In this document: piece after piece, positions 48,619 to 57,757 of the stretch
How the letters are laid out: each line of letters begins with the position of its first letter
Numbering within the stretch: position 1 is the first letter of the stretch
Assembly: GCF_023151555.2 (NCBI RefSeq)
Contig: NZ_CP100425.1
Span: forward strand, 2,294,001 to 2,358,000
Source: Photobacterium sp. CCB-ST2H9
GTDB lineage: Bacteria > Pseudomonadota > Gammaproteobacteria > Enterobacterales > Vibrionaceae
DNA length: 64,000 nucleotides
Direction of reading: 5' to 3'
Made by a program: the position numbers and the translations under genes
Notes under the pieces: model-generated
What the model was told of the DNA's origin: nothing
The model's input: the letters and a program-made list of their open reading frames with translations, nothing else
Databases searched by the model: none

Positions 48619-49491
48619 ATGGACTTTTCCTCTCCGCTCAGAATCGGCATGGCCATGTGGTCTCACGCCCCCTGGCAGCGCAGCTTATACGGTCGCGGCT
48701 GCCCTTCAACCGAACGGCTGAGCCGGTATGCAGAAACCTTTTCGACCGTAGAAGGCAATACCACCTTCTACGCCACGCCGAAACCAGCCACTGTTGTGAA
48801 CTGGCATCAGGCGACTCCTGAAGACTTCCGTTTCACCTTCAAGCTGCCCAAAACCATCACTCATCAATATAAGCTGATGCACTGTCAGAGCCAGCTGAGC
48901 GAATTTTTCCAGGTGATGGCACCGGTGGCTGAAAAAACCGGGATCTGGAAAATTCAGCTGCCCGCCAGCTTCGGACCGGCTGAACTGCCTGCACTTTCCG
49001 CATTTCTCAAACAGCTTCCTCAGGATATGCCGGTTGGGGTCGAAGTCCGCCATCTGGCATTCTTTGCCAAAGGTGAAGACGAAAAAGCCCTGAACCGCCT
49101 GCTGCTAGAACACCAGGCAAACCGCATCATGATGGATACCCGGCCGGTCTTTTCCGCCCCGCCAACCACTGAAGCCGTTATCGATGCGCATCAGAAAAAG
49201 CCAAAAGTCCCGGTTCATGCCATCGCTACCGGACATCACCCGGTCGTGCGCTTTATCGGCCACCCCGAACTGGCCGAGAATGATGCCTTCTTTGCCAACT
49301 GGCTGCAGCGACTGGCGCTATGGCTGAATGAAGGCAAACAGCCCTATCTCTTTATTCATACGCCGGACAATGACTTTGCCCCTGAACTGGCGGTCCGGTT
49401 GTACCGGCAACTTCGGCAGCAGATGCCCCTCAACACGATGCTGCCTGAGCTCAAGCTGCCCGAAGGCGGCGATCAGGGAACACTGCTGTGA
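48619..49491 (+). CDS. DUF72 family protein (YecE-like)
   Basis: I start at the ATG at 48619, 7 nt after AAGG, giving 290 residues; an in-frame ATG at 48565 has no ribosome site. The TIM-barrel DUF72 pattern is clear: RIGMAMWSHAPWQRSLYGRG, YAETFSTVEGNTTFYATP, FRFTFKLPKTITH and FIHTPDNDFAPELAVRLYRQL. The family resembles AP endonuclease-type TIM barrels; function is not established. It is divergent from aspS and close to cmoA, which it may share a transcript with. Confidence 0.88.
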   Translation: MDFSSPLRIGMAMWSHAPWQRSLYGRGCPSTERLSRYAETFSTVEGNTTFYATPKPATVVNWHQATPEDFRFTFKLPKTITHQYKLMHCQSQLSEFFQVMAPVAEKTGIWKIQLPASFGPAELPALSAFLKQLPQDMPVGVEVRHLAFFAKGEDEKALNRLLLEHQANRIMMDTRPVFSAPPTTEAVIDAHQKKPKVPVHAIATGHHPVVRFIGHPELAENDAFFANWLQRLALWLNEGKQPYLFIHTPDNDFAPELAVRLYRQLRQQMPLNTMLPELKLPEGGDQGTLL

Positions 49492-50421
<930 letters not shown>

Positions 50422-50453
50422 CGTCAATTCATCTGAAGGTCCTGTTTCGCCCC

Positions 50454-51428
50454 ATGTTTAGCTTTTCTGAATTTTACCGTTTACTGGCCAACGACGAGCA
50501 ACTGCGTCCCTGGCTGAATGTTTTACCGCAGCAACTGTCGGACTGGGAAGCAGCCCAGCACGGTGACATGGGTCGCTGGATACGGGCACTGAAAAAATTT
50601 CCGACCGATAAGCCGGATTTAATCGACCTGAAAACCCGGGTCAGTGTGGACAACGAAATTCCGGTTGCCGATGGTGAGAAAAAACGCCTGGAAAGCCTGC
50701 TGCGCCTCCTTCATCCATGGCGGAAAGGTCCGTACCATATCCACGGCATCCACATTGATACCGAATGGCGTTCCGACTGGAAATGGGATCGTGTCCTGCC
50801 CCACATCTCCCCGCTGAAACACCGGAAAGTGCTGGATGTCGGCTGCGGCAACGGCTATCACATGTGGCGTATGCTGGGCGAAGGTGCAGCCCTGACCGTG
50901 GGGATCGACCCGTCCAATCTGTTCCTGATCCAGTTTGAAGCGATGAAGCGCCTGATGGGACAGGATGAACGAGCCTACCTGCTTCCTTTAGGGATTGAAC
51001 AACTGCCTGAGCTGAAAGCGTTTGATACCGTTTTCTCCATGGGCGTGTTGTATCACCGCCGCTCTCCGCTGGATCATCTGCTTCAGCTGAAAAACCAGCT
51101 GCGTCAGGGCGGTGAGCTGGTTCTGGAAACGCTGGTGATTGAAGGAGACGAAAATGCTGTACTGGTTCCTGCACACCGGTATGCACAAATGCATAACGTC
51201 TACTTTTTCCCGTCTGCAAAGGCTCTGAAGGTCTGGCTGGAAAAAACCGGCTTTGTTGACGTCAAAATTGTGGATGAAAATATCACCACCACAGATGAGC
51301 AGCGCTCGACGGACTGGATGACAAATAATTCACTCCCTGAATATTTAGACCCGCAAGATTCCTCAAAAACGATCGAGGGCTATCCAGCCCCCCGCCGTGC
51401 GGTCCTTGTTGCAACAAATCCTGACTGA
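50454..51428 (+). CDS. cmoB: tRNA U34 carboxymethyltransferase CmoB
   Basis: The 324-residue protein has [15 protein letters not shown] (SAM-binding loop), [16 protein letters not shown] and the [16 protein letters not shown] segment typical of CmoB. It transfers the carboxymethyl group from carboxy-SAM to 5-hydroxyuridine-34, giving cmo5U in tRNAs that read four-fold codon boxes (including tRNA-Ser(TGA), which is encoded in this window). It is the end of the cmoAB pair, followed by a terminator. Confidence 0.97.
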   Translation: MFSFSEFYRLLANDEQLRPWLNVLPQQLSDWEAAQHGDMGRWIRALKKFPTDKPDLIDLKTRVSVDNEIPVADGEKKRLESLLRLLHPWRKGPYHIHGIHIDTEWRSDWKWDRVLPHISPLKHRKVLDVGCGNGYHMWRMLGEGAALTVGIDPSNLFLIQFEAMKRLMGQDERAYLLPLGIEQLPELKAFDTVFSMGVLYHRRSPLDHLLQLKNQLRQGGELVLETLVIEGDENAVLVPAHRYAQMHNVYFFPSAKALKVWLEKTGFVDVKIVDENITTTDEQRSTDWMTNNSLPEYLDPQDSSKTIEGYPAPRRAVLVATNPD

Positions 51429-51436
51429 AGGTTAAC

Positions 51437-51463
51437 AAAAGGGTGCTACCCGCATCCTTTTTT
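51437..51463 (+). terminator. Terminator after cmoB
   Basis: AAGGGTGC / GCATCCTT (one G-U) with a 5-nt loop and a run of T, 8 nt after the cmoB stop. Confidence 0.75.
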
Positions 51464-51530
51464 GTGCGCTAAACTACGGCCCCCTAAAGAAAAACTTATA
51501 AAAGACTATACAATTTTTGCGGGAGTGCGA

Positions 51531-52286
51531 ATGCTTGGCCGTGGCGCGACTTTGATTGCATTGACCTTTCTTTCCGGCTGCTCAATGCTCAAGACAGAAC
51601 AGGTTAATCGACGGGACACCAATACACTGACAGCGATTGAGATGATGGAAACCAATGTACATTTCCGTCTGAACCGCATGTCACAACAAATTAATGAACA
51701 AAATGAAAACATTGCTAAGTTAGAAAAAGAGCTATCATCAATGTCAGAAGAACTGAATAAAGTAACTTCTGTGCCACCCCCTAAACCTGAAGTGATTGTT
51801 GAGAAAAAAATAGTGCCAGTACCACAAAATTCTATCGACATCGATCCAAAAACTGCCCATGGAAAAGTCATTCTGGGTGAAGAGGAATGGGTCTGGCTGG
51901 ATTCAGTACAATCCTTTTTTAAAGCAAGGGTAGACACTGGCGCGACCACCTCTTCAATCAATGCCCTGGATATCCAGGTGTTTGAGCGTGACGGCAAACA
52001 ATGGGCCCGCTTCAACCTCAGTCATAGCGGTGAAGAGAATCAGCCTGCCGACCAGATTGTCGAAGCGCCAGTCATTCGCTGGGTCAAAATCCGACAGTCC
52101 TCTGCCGATGATTCAGAGCGCCGCCCGGTGGTAGAAATGTGGCTGAAGCTGGGTAAATTGCATGAGAAAGCTCAATTTACTCTGGCAGACAGAACACAGA
52201 TGACCTATCCGGTATTACTGGGCCGGGAGTTCTTTAAAGACGTGGCATTAGTTGACGTCGGTAAACAATTTGTACAGGGACGATAA
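51531..52286 (+). CDS. Retropepsin-like lipoprotein protease ('ATP-dependent zinc protease' family)
   Basis: The product is 251 residues from the ATG at 51531 (GGGAG precedes it). The open frame back to 51462 overlaps the cmoB terminator. It has a lipoprotein signal with lipobox LSGC, a coiled-coil segment (about 35-80), a Pro/Val/Lys linker, and a C-terminal domain (about 115-250) with RVDTGATTSSINAL, the single D-T-G-A active-site loop of retropepsin-like aspartic proteases. The common database name calls it a zinc protease, but the visible motif is that of an aspartic protease. Such proteins are encoded beside RimK-related ligases. It starts a three-gene cluster of which it is the outermost partner. 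Confidence 0.82.
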   Translation: MLGRGATLIALTFLSGCSMLKTEQVNRRDTNTLTAIEMMETNVHFRLNRMSQQINEQNENIAKLEKELSSMSEELNKVTSVPPPKPEVIVEKKIVPVPQNSIDIDPKTAHGKVILGEEEWVWLDSVQSFFKARVDTGATTSSINALDIQVFERDGKQWARFNLSHSGEENQPADQIVEAPVIRWVKIRQSSADDSERRPVVEMWLKLGKLHEKAQFTLADRTQMTYPVLLGREFFKDVALVDVGKQFVQGR

Positions 52287-52297
52287 TCGCATTCCGT

Positions 52298-52328
52298 TGG
52301 GGCATAACCTGGTTACTGCCCCATTTTC
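52298..52328 (+). terminator. Probable terminator or attenuator after the retropepsin-like gene
   Basis: TGGGGCA-TAACC / GGTTA-C-TGCCCCA hairpin then TTTT, between the first and second genes of the cluster; partial read-through is likely if the three genes act together. Confidence 0.65.
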
Positions 52329-52389
52329 ATATTCATCACTTTGCTGATTCAACCAACAAAGGGAAAAATATTCATATTCAGAGGTTGTC

Positions 52390-53895
52390 ATGTCGTCAAG
52401 AGTTCCGTTTTATTTTCTCATTACCTTGCTCGTCATTGCCGGCGCCGCACTGAGCCTTTACCGTCATGATGTCTATGGTGTGCCATGGACTCCAGGTGAA
52501 AAACGAGCCCTGTGGGAGCTGGAGGCGCGCATTGAATTTGACGCCATTGGTAAGGCCGTCAAAGTTTCCATGGCTGCCCCGGAAACCCAGAAAGGCTTCA
52601 CCCAGATTGATGAAAGCACCTCTTCTCCCGGCTATGGTGTCGCTTTAATTGATACCGATCAGGGCCGCCGCGCCGAATGGTCCATTCGCCAGGCTTCAGG
52701 CCGGCAAGTGCTTTATTATAAAACCCAAATGCTGGTCGACCCTCTGGCCACCTTCTCTTCCGACAAACCCAAAGGCGCACCGGAATCCCCCAGTCTGGAC
52801 AGCCCTCAGGAAACCGCTGCAACGGCCATTCTGACTCAGGCCAAGGCATTGTCGGCAGATAACCTGACCCTGACCCGTGAAATCCTCAAACAGCTGAATG
52901 ACAGAAATAACCAGAACGCCTCACTGCTGCTGAATTCTTTCAAGAAAGAAAACGTGGTTGTTTTTTTGCTTTCCATGGAAGGCATTCATGCCCGTCTGGT
53001 GGGCGGCTTACAGCTTGAAGATGGCCGCAGACGTCAGAGCATCACACCGATGGTTGAAGTCTGGGGTGGCGAAAAATGGCACCTGTTTGACCCACACACC
53101 GGGCAGGAAGGCAAACCCAATGATGTGCTGGTCTGGAACCAGCAAGGCCACTCCCTGCTAGATGTGATTGGCGGACGCAATTCCAATATCAGTTTTTCAA
53201 TTATTTCTCAGGATATTACGCCTCAGCAGGCCACCCGGGAAAAAATACAGGCGGAAGATCTGCTGAACTTCTCCATTCACAGTCTGCCGATTGAAGAACA
53301 GGCGATGTTCAAAACCATCATGCTGGTGCCGATTGGCGCTCTGATCGTGGTGTTCTTGCGAATTATTGTCGGTCTGAAAACATCGGGAACCTTCATGCCG
53401 GTACTGATTGCTGTCGCCTTCGTGCAGACACAGCTGGTGACTGGTGTTCTGGGCTTCCTGCTGATCGTCGGCACCGGTCTGATCATCCGGGGTTATCTCT
53501 CGCGGCTGAACTTACTGCTTGTCGCCCGGATATCTGCGGTCATTGTATCGGTTATACTGATCATCTCTATTTTCACTGTCGTGGCCTTTAAGATCGGCCT
53601 GGTGGAAGGCCTGACTATTACCTTCTTCCCGATGATCATCCTGTCATGGACCATCGAACGGATGTCCATTCTGTGGGAGGAAGAAGGGGCAAAAGAAGTG
53701 CTGATTCAGGGCGGCGGCTCGCTGCTGACCGCGATTATTGTCTATGTCGCGATGACCAATGACCTGATCCGCCACCTGACCTTCAACTTTATCGGTCTGC
53801 AACTCATTGTGATGGCTCTGATCCTCATGCTGGGTAACTACACCGGCTACCGCCTCAGCGAACTGCGCCGCTTTAAGCCGCTGGCGGAGGATTAA
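52390..53895 (+). CDS. Inactive transglutaminase-domain protein fused to seven transmembrane helices
   Basis: The 501-residue protein has one N-terminal helix (about 8-22), a periplasmic transglutaminase-like domain (about 35-290) and seven C-terminal helices (about 310-490). The transglutaminase Cys-His-Asp triad is incomplete: the Cys position is in NASLLLN and the His position in TPMVEVW, while the Asp in LFDPHTG remains. This matches the family known as inactive transglutaminase/7TM. These proteins are encoded with a retropepsin-like protease and an ATP-grasp ligase, and were proposed by comparative genomics to act in peptide synthesis or tagging at the envelope. Its stop lies 3 nt before the ligase gene. 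Confidence 0.88.
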   Translation: MSSRVPFYFLITLLVIAGAALSLYRHDVYGVPWTPGEKRALWELEARIEFDAIGKAVKVSMAAPETQKGFTQIDESTSSPGYGVALIDTDQGRRAEWSIRQASGRQVLYYKTQMLVDPLATFSSDKPKGAPESPSLDSPQETAATAILTQAKALSADNLTLTREILKQLNDRNNQNASLLLNSFKKENVVVFLLSMEGIHARLVGGLQLEDGRRRQSITPMVEVWGGEKWHLFDPHTGQEGKPNDVLVWNQQGHSLLDVIGGRNSNISFSIISQDITPQQATREKIQAEDLLNFSIHSLPIEEQAMFKTIMLVPIGALIVVFLRIIVGLKTSGTFMPVLIAVAFVQTQLVTGVLGFLLIVGTGLIIRGYLSRLNLLLVARISAVIVSVILIISIFTVVAFKIGLVEGLTITFFPMIILSWTIERMSILWEEEGAKEVLIQGGGSLLTAIIVYVAMTNDLIRHLTFNFIGLQLIVMALILMLGNYTGYRLSELRRFKPLAED

Positions 53896-53898
53896 GCC

Positions 53899-54870
53899 AT
53901 GTTTTTATCCCGTTACACCATGCCATGGCGGCTGCGTGAGCGCGGCATTATGGGTATGAACAAGCGAAATCACAGTTATATCGGCCGGTATAATGATCGC
54001 AGTTTGTTCCCGCTGGTTGATGACAAACTGAAAACCAAGATCCTTGCCCAGCGCGCAGGCGCCACTGTCCCTGAACTCATCGGGGTGATCCGGAGTCAGG
54101 TTCATGTCAAAGAAATTCATGACATGGTCCGAGACTGGCCCGGGTTTGTCATTAAGCCCGCACAGGGCTCTGGCGGTAAAGGCATTCTGGTCATTGTCAA
54201 ACATGAAAACGGCCTGTATACCAAGCCCTCCGGTGCCGTGATCAACAAGCAGGATGTTGAGCGTCATATCACCAATACCCTGGCTGGCCTGTTCTCGCTG
54301 GGGGGAAAAAACGATGTGGCGATGGTCGAAAACCTGATTCAGTTTGATGATGTCTTTGATGGCTTCAGCTTTGAAGGCGTGCCGGACATTCGGGTGATTG
54401 TCTTTAAAGGTTATCCGGTGATGGCCATGATGCGTTGCTCGACCGCAGCCTCCGACGGAAAGGCAAACCTGCACCAGGGCGCTGTCGGGGTCGGCATTGA
54501 TATTGCGACCGGAAAAGCCGTGCGGGCGGTTCAGTTTAACCAGCCGGTTGAACATCACCCGGATACCGAGCGCCAGCTGAGTGAACTGTGTGTTCCCAAC
54601 TGGCAAAAACTACTGGAGCTGGCATCCGGCGCCTGGGAAATGACCGGGCTGGGCTATCTGGGGACAGACATGGTGCTGGATAAAGTCCGGGGACCTATGG
54701 TCCTGGAGCTCAACGCACGTCCCGGACTGGCAATTCAGATAGCCAACGGATGTGGCTTGCTGCCACGACTGCATCACATTGAAAGCCTGGGCACGCCGTC
54801 CAAGATCCCCTCTCCTGCCGAACGGGTCGCTTATGCCGCTGACCAGTTTGGTGCAAAACCACTGTTTTGA
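53899..54870 (+). CDS. RimK-related alpha-L-glutamate ligase-like ATP-grasp protein (TIGR02291 type)
   Basis: The 323-residue ATP-grasp protein has the lysine/Gly-rich loop IKPAQGSGGKGILVI, the hinge FDGFSFEGVPDIRVIVF and the metal-binding region MVLELNARPGLAIQIAN. Relatives add glutamate or similar amino acids to a peptide or protein. Start ATG at 53899 lies 3 nt after the preceding stop, so the pair is translationally coupled. The substrate may be supplied or anchored by the membrane partner; unknown. A terminator follows. Confidence 0.9.
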   Translation: MFLSRYTMPWRLRERGIMGMNKRNHSYIGRYNDRSLFPLVDDKLKTKILAQRAGATVPELIGVIRSQVHVKEIHDMVRDWPGFVIKPAQGSGGKGILVIVKHENGLYTKPSGAVINKQDVERHITNTLAGLFSLGGKNDVAMVENLIQFDDVFDGFSFEGVPDIRVIVFKGYPVMAMMRCSTAASDGKANLHQGAVGVGIDIATGKAVRAVQFNQPVEHHPDTERQLSELCVPNWQKLLELASGAWEMTGLGYLGTDMVLDKVRGPMVLELNARPGLAIQIANGCGLLPRLHHIESLGTPSKIPSPAERVAYAADQFGAKPLF

Positions 54871-54880
54871 TATCTATCAG

Positions 54881-54906
54881 GCCCCAATCCAAGATTGGGG
54901 CTTTCT
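54881..54906 (+). terminator. Terminator after the ATP-grasp gene
   Basis: GCCCCAATC / GATTGGGGC with a short loop and TTTCTT, 11 nt after the stop. Confidence 0.85.
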
Positions 54907-54967
54907 TCATCTGACTGATTCATCGCATAATCACTGAAAGATATCATCAACTTGCCAGAGAAAGCCG

Positions 54968-56116
54968 ATGTCAGAAGATCTGCACTTATTTGATCAGCAT
55001 ATTGACCGTACCCGCAGTAACAGCATCAAGTGGAAGAAATATCAAGGCAGAGATATTTTGCCTATGTGGGTTGCCGACAGTGATTTTAAAGTACCAGATG
55101 CGATTTCCGGCGCCCTGCACCGTCATGTCGACCACGGTATTTTCGGCTATGGCTCGGCACCGGCTTCCTTAACCGAACTAATAGTTGAACGGATGGCGGA
55201 GCGATATCACTGGCACATTAAACCAGAATGGATTGTCTATCTGCCCGGTTTAGTCAGTGGTCTCAATCTGGCCGTTCGCGCCTGTACGGACAGTCATGAA
55301 GGCGTCATCACGCCAGCACCGATTTATCCCAAATTCGTTACGGCAGCAAAATTTGCCCAGCGGCCTCTGACTTTATCCCCGGTCAAATTGCAGCATGAAC
55401 GCTGGCTGACGGATCTTGAAGCAACCGAAGTGCCAGACGACAGTAAGCTGATGCTGTTCTGTAATCCCCTCAACCCGGGCGGAACCGTGCATACTCGCAG
55501 TGAACTGAACACGTTGCACCGCTTCGCGAAAAAGCATGATCTCATCGTCTGTTCTGATGAGGTTCACTGCGACCTGATTTTAGATGAAGAGGCACACCAT
55601 ATTCCTTTCGCCAGCCTGGATGAAGATGCCGCACAACGATCCATTACTCTGATTGCACCGAGCAAAACTTTCAACATTGCCGGACTGGGTGCCGCAATGG
55701 CCATTATTCCGAGTTTTGAGCTCAGACGTCGCTTCAACCGGGTCCGGGCCGGGATTGTACCTGACATGAACGTACTGGCCTACACCGCGGCTGAAGCTGC
55801 CTACCGGGATTGCCAGCCCTGGCTGACGCAACAGCTCAATTACCTGCGCCAGCACCGAGACCGGCTGATGAAAGAGATCAACGCAATGCCCGGGCTGAAA
55901 CTTCACCCGATTGAAGCCACGTATCTGGCCTGGATAGATGCTTCTGAGTTGCCTGTTGAAAATCCGCATGCCTTTTTTGAAGCGGCTGGTGTCGGCTTTT
56001 CTCCCGGTGCAGATTTTGGGCATCCGGGCTTTATCCGAATGAACTTTGCGTGCACAACTGATACACTGACGCTCGCCATCGACCGGATGCGACATGCAAT
56101 TGAATCGATTGGTTAA
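54968..56116 (+). CDS. MalY/PatB family PLP-dependent aminotransferase / C-S lyase
   Basis: The 382-residue fold-type I PLP enzyme has MWVADSDFKVPDAI (substrate loop), SDEVHCDLI (Asp that binds the pyridine N), and APSKTFNIAGLGAAMAI with the PLP-binding Lys. FIRMNFACT near the C-terminus holds the carboxylate-binding Arg. MalY/PatB proteins cleave cystathionine and similar C-S bonds, and MalY of E. coli also represses the maltose regulon; the role here cannot be told. It is a single gene after a terminator. Confidence 0.9.
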   Translation: MSEDLHLFDQHIDRTRSNSIKWKKYQGRDILPMWVADSDFKVPDAISGALHRHVDHGIFGYGSAPASLTELIVERMAERYHWHIKPEWIVYLPGLVSGLNLAVRACTDSHEGVITPAPIYPKFVTAAKFAQRPLTLSPVKLQHERWLTDLEATEVPDDSKLMLFCNPLNPGGTVHTRSELNTLHRFAKKHDLIVCSDEVHCDLILDEEAHHIPFASLDEDAAQRSITLIAPSKTFNIAGLGAAMAIIPSFELRRRFNRVRAGIVPDMNVLAYTAAEAAYRDCQPWLTQQLNYLRQHRDRLMKEINAMPGLKLHPIEATYLAWIDASELPVENPHAFFEAAGVGFSPGADFGHPGFIRMNFACTTDTLTLAIDRMRHAIESIG

Positions 56117-56204
56117 TATCCAAACAAATCCGCGTTAATTTCTCTAAAGATTTTTGTAAAGCGTCCGATAGAGAGTGTACAGGTTTTATTTTTTGTCGGA
56201 CTCC

Positions 56205-56726
56205 ATGCAAATCCATACCCTAGACAAAGCGCAGCTGATCAGTGAAGTACAGCTCGGTTACTCCCTCAACCATGCGGTTGAGCAGGGTCGCCGTTCTGAC
56301 TTCGCGTTGATGCTTGCGATGCTGTCGCCGGATTACCTGGAAACTGTCCCGACAGAAAAACCCCTGCCTCCCGGAACCACGGAAGAGCAGCTGCGGACCT
56401 ATTTTGAGCTGCAGGACCCGGCCCCGCTCACCACATCCGAGTACTGTTACCCGCGGGGTGCAGAGCAATCCGACGCTTTCCATCGCGGTGGACTGATTGC
56501 AACTCGCTTGCTGAGTTCCTTACAGCCGATTGCCATTACCTTCCCGCCTCAGGACACCAAGGGCATGCCGGAAGAGCTGTACCATAACCTGTCCGGGCAT
56601 GAGCGCCGCCGTCTCCCTCCGGTTCAGCAGGAGCCAATGAAGGGTTCGCCACAGGATCTATACATGAACCTCATCCGCGCGAAACGTTCCGCAGAAATGT
56701 ATGGCACAGTAGCCAAATTCAACTGA
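56205..56726 (+). CDS. VC2046/SO_2500-type conserved protein
   Basis: The product is 173 residues from the ATG at 56205 (GTG 56175 is an in-frame alternative). The N-terminal part has VQLGYSLNHAVEQGRRSDFALMLAMLSPD, which I associate from memory with the uncharacterised VC2046/SO_2500 family of Vibrio and Shewanella. No catalytic motif is seen; a Pro-rich C-terminal half has several short GTTEEQLRTYFELQDPAPL-like helices. Function unknown. It lies close to adhE, as in Vibrio. Confidence 0.55.
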   Translation: MQIHTLDKAQLISEVQLGYSLNHAVEQGRRSDFALMLAMLSPDYLETVPTEKPLPPGTTEEQLRTYFELQDPAPLTTSEYCYPRGAEQSDAFHRGGLIATRLLSSLQPIAITFPPQDTKGMPEELYHNLSGHERRRLPPVQQEPMKGSPQDLYMNLIRAKRSAEMYGTVAKFN

Positions 56727-56984
56727 TTAACCTCACCGATTATTCCTGTTATATTTCAGTCAATTAGATATGTTTTTCGTGATGGATCACAAAGCGAAAA
56801 ATTTCGTGACAGGTGTCATAAGCCGAACAATCGAATACCGCTTTCCATAAGTGCTTAACTAAGATTTAACAATATCGGGGTGTTATTAGTTTACATAATA
56901 ACGAATAAATATTGATGAAAGGCTCCTTCTTGGTTGAAGCATCATAACAATATCTGTGTATCCAAATAATAGGAAGATTGCGCT

Positions 56985-57674
56985 ATGAATATTGCAGACT
57001 CAGTGATCCTGATTACAGCTGCAGGCTGCCCATTAGGAAAAGCAGCGTCGTTCCACTTTGCTTCACTGGGGGCAAAAATTGCCCTCGTGGATACAGAATC
57101 AGATCGGTTGGATACCAACTACAAAGAATGCAAAAGTCGTGGCGGTGACTGCTTTGCACTTTGTCTGACGGATAATAAAGAGTCCACGATCGCCCATGCG
57201 ATCGAATCGGTTCATGAGCATTATGGAAAAATTGATGTGCTAATTAACTGCTGGTTAGGCGTTGATATGCCGATGCTCTTAACCCAAACATCTGTTGAAG
57301 AATTTTGCCAGCTGATGACGGAAGGCACCTCTGCTTTCCTGTCATTCGGAAAACAAACAGCCGGTTATATGCGGGCGCACAACCAGAATGGCGTGATTAT
57401 CAATCTTGCCGCCTGCAGACCGGACAACCCGGTCCCGCTCAACAGCAGTTCCAGAGCCATGCTGGCCGGATTTACTCAGAGCTGGTCCAAAGAACTGGCC
57501 CAATACAAAATCCGGGTCGGTGGCGTATTTCCGCTGATTTTCGACGAAAAGCAGGATCTGCCGCCCAGTACGCTGCTCAGTCTGCCGATGCAGTACGAGA
57601 TCGCCAGAAGCGCTGAGTACATAGTCACCAATGACTATTTTAATGGCCGCATGATTGAAGCCGAAGTCGTCTGA
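56985..57674 (+). CDS. Short-chain dehydrogenase-like protein lacking the catalytic residues
   Basis: The 229-residue protein has the SDR Rossmann pattern: ILITAAGCPLGKAAS (altered TGxxxGxG), then ALVDTESDRL and DVLINCWLG (NNAG-like). The catalytic tetrad is missing: the Ser region reads NLAACRPDNP, and the YxxxK position is NSSSR (Asn for Tyr and Arg for Lys). It may bind a nucleotide without being a dehydrogenase. A 258-bp region with no obvious terminator separates it from the VC2046-type gene. It converges with adhE at a bidirectional terminator. Confidence 0.85.
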   Translation: MNIADSVILITAAGCPLGKAASFHFASLGAKIALVDTESDRLDTNYKECKSRGGDCFALCLTDNKESTIAHAIESVHEHYGKIDVLINCWLGVDMPMLLTQTSVEEFCQLMTEGTSAFLSFGKQTAGYMRAHNQNGVIINLAACRPDNPVPLNSSSRAMLAGFTQSWSKELAQYKIRVGGVFPLIFDEKQDLPPSTLLSLPMQYEIARSAEYIVTNDYFNGRMIEAEVV

Positions 57675-57703
57675 ACACAAACGTCGTTCATACAGATGCA
57701 CAC

Positions 57704-57735
57704 AAAAAAAGAACCCGCCGATTGGCGGGTTCTTT
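57704..57735. terminator. Bidirectional terminator between the SDR gene and adhE
   Basis: AAAAAGAACCCGCC / GGCGGGTTCTTT with a 4-nt loop and runs on both sides. Confidence 0.92.
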
Positions 57736-57757
57736 CATGCTGCAGAGTGATTAAGCG

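Noticed and set aside
56807..56818. Palindrome TGACA-GG-TGTCA upstream of the SDR gene
   Set aside because: A neat dyad but short, with no regulator I can name and no second copy nearby.
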